Source: CALLPQ01 sp038531745 (GTDB lineage Bacteria > Pseudomonadota > Alphaproteobacteria > Caulobacterales > Parvularculaceae). From it: DNA of 64,000 bases. The notes beneath the pieces are model-generated. The model was not told where the DNA came from. It did not search any database and saw only the letters and a list, made by a program, of their open reading frames with translations. Every line of letters starts with the position of its first letter. The stretch's first letter is position 1. The position numbers and the translations under genes are program-made. The stretch is taken from assembly GCA_038531745.1 (NCBI GenBank), contig JBCBBJ010000015.1, forward strand, positions 1-64,000, read 5' to 3'. Of this stretch, positions 63,285 to 64,000 are shown in pieces.

Positions 63285-64000
63285 ATGACCAACAACATTG
63301 ATCAGGGTGCGCCAGTAGCCACGCCTGTGCCTGAAAACAGGTGCCGGTCGTATAGGCGAGGCGAGCCAGTTTGGCGATGATGGCGAGCCCATAGCGGGAC
63401 AAAAATTGCGCATTGAGAATACGTCCAAATTCGGACGTATGTTCTGGATCGGCACCTATACAACGTTGCTTTCCATCGTCACGCTGACAATTTTCCGGTT
63501 TTGGGGGCGCACGAATTTTCGCCGCCAGCTTTGGTCCGACACCACCATCGGCGGCGAGCCGCTTGAGTATACCGGCACCGGCAAAGAGCTCTTTATTGGT
63601 TTTTTCATCGCCATTTTTACGCTGATGGTGCCGTTTATCGGGCTTCTTGTTGCGGCACAGGCATTGCTGGCTGACGTGGGTCTCGCATTGGCTGTTATCG
63701 CCATTTATCTCGTCTTTTTCTGGCTAATCGGTGTCGCGGTTTATCTTGCGCGTCGTTATCACCTGTGGCGCACCCGTTTTCGCGGTATTCGCTTTGCCCA
63801 GACGGGGTCGGCTGTCTCTTACGGGTTTCAATATTTTGGATGGCTTTTTGCGACGCTGCTGACGCTTGGCTGGCTGGCGCCACTGATGCGTATCGACCTG
63901 TCGAAAAAACTCTGGGAAGCGGCGTATTTCGGGTCAGAAAAATTCCAGTTCCTCAAGACGCCCGGGGCGAAATCTGAGCAGGTTTATACAAGCTTCGCCC
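63285..64000 (+). pseudogene. DUF898/YjgN-family membrane protein, probable frameshift near the start, runs off the window
   Basis: The ATG at 63285 has an excellent AAAGGGG site 7 bases upstream and reads MTNNIDQGAPVATPVPEN, then hits a stop in frame at about 63381-63383. One frame over, an uninterrupted frame reads GAGRIGEASQFGDDGEP and then the DUF898 domain: LRIENTSKFGRMFWIGTYTT, FRFWGRTNFRRQLWSDTTI and GELFIGFF-like GKELFIGFF, with several helices. Removing one A at about 63340 joins the two. DUF898 proteins are multi-pass membrane proteins of unknown function. The 3' end lies beyond the window. Confidence 0.7.

Overview
This window looks like chromosomal DNA of an aerobic, probably marine, alphaproteobacterium. 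The evidence is a mid-to-high GC content, an lipA–COQ10/RatA pair, a dacC-tmk-holB-tatD-metallohydrolase operon of alphaproteobacterial type, a lone class I ribonucleotide reductase beta gene, malate synthase G, many Tat-exported proteins and a dispersed palindromic repeat common in that class. A lineage near Parvularculales, Caulobacterales or Kordiimonadales would fit, but the sequence alone does not settle it.

Layout. 0-2.3 kb: a GT2 glycosyltransferase broken by one nonsense codon, a small membrane protein, a GDPD phosphodiesterase and a proteasome-like Ntn hydrolase. 2.5-4.3 kb: a Tat-exported GH26 (mannanase-type) hydrolase. 4.5-9.3 kb: a divergent redox cluster, with a Rieske-ThDP fusion enzyme on one side and two small membrane proteins, a ferric-reductase/Rieske fusion and a membrane-anchored Cys-motif protein on the other. 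9.4-25.7 kb: mostly housekeeping (ppa, MarR regulator, RNase R, aspartyl protease-like lipoprotein, M23 peptidase, malate synthase G, BON-OmpA protein, 3-hydroxyisobutyrate dehydrogenase, COQ10-like protein, GST, lipoyl synthase). 25.8-30.5 kb: surface polysaccharide genes (GT4, Wzx-type flippase, Wzy/ligase-type protein). 30.8-41 kb: nrdB, a GyrI-like protein, a decayed methyltransferase, a kelch protein, Cu/Zn SOD, an M3 peptidase, an NTF2-like protein, HupE and DUF2891. 41-43.8 kb: a three-gene operon of a PhyH-type dioxygenase and two methyltransferases. 43.8-46.1 kb: an eroded integrative element (IS5 remnant, broken tyrosine integrase) beside tRNA-Ser. 46.3-52.2 kb: rlpA and the dacC-tmk-holB-tatD-metallohydrolase operon. 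52.9-56.8 kb: two tandem Tat-exported vanadium haloperoxidase paralogues. 56.8-64 kb: tRNA-Phe with repeats, a glycine-rich domain protein, queF, a DsbA-like isomerase, an unusual SDR, a cyclophilin, a Nudix hydrolase, cysE and a frameshifted DUF898 gene running off the end.

How the parts work together. The 4.5-9.3 kb cluster could couple oxidation by a ThDP enzyme to a membrane heme/Rieske electron route; this is an inference from fusion architecture and gene order. The polysaccharide genes form a flippase/polymerase assembly module. The haloperoxidases, SOD, GH26 hydrolase and kelch protein form an exported, oxidant- and polysaccharide-facing protein set. Several genes (GT2, methyltransferase, DUF898) differ from an intact reading frame by only one or a few bases, so real decay and assembly error must both be kept in mind.
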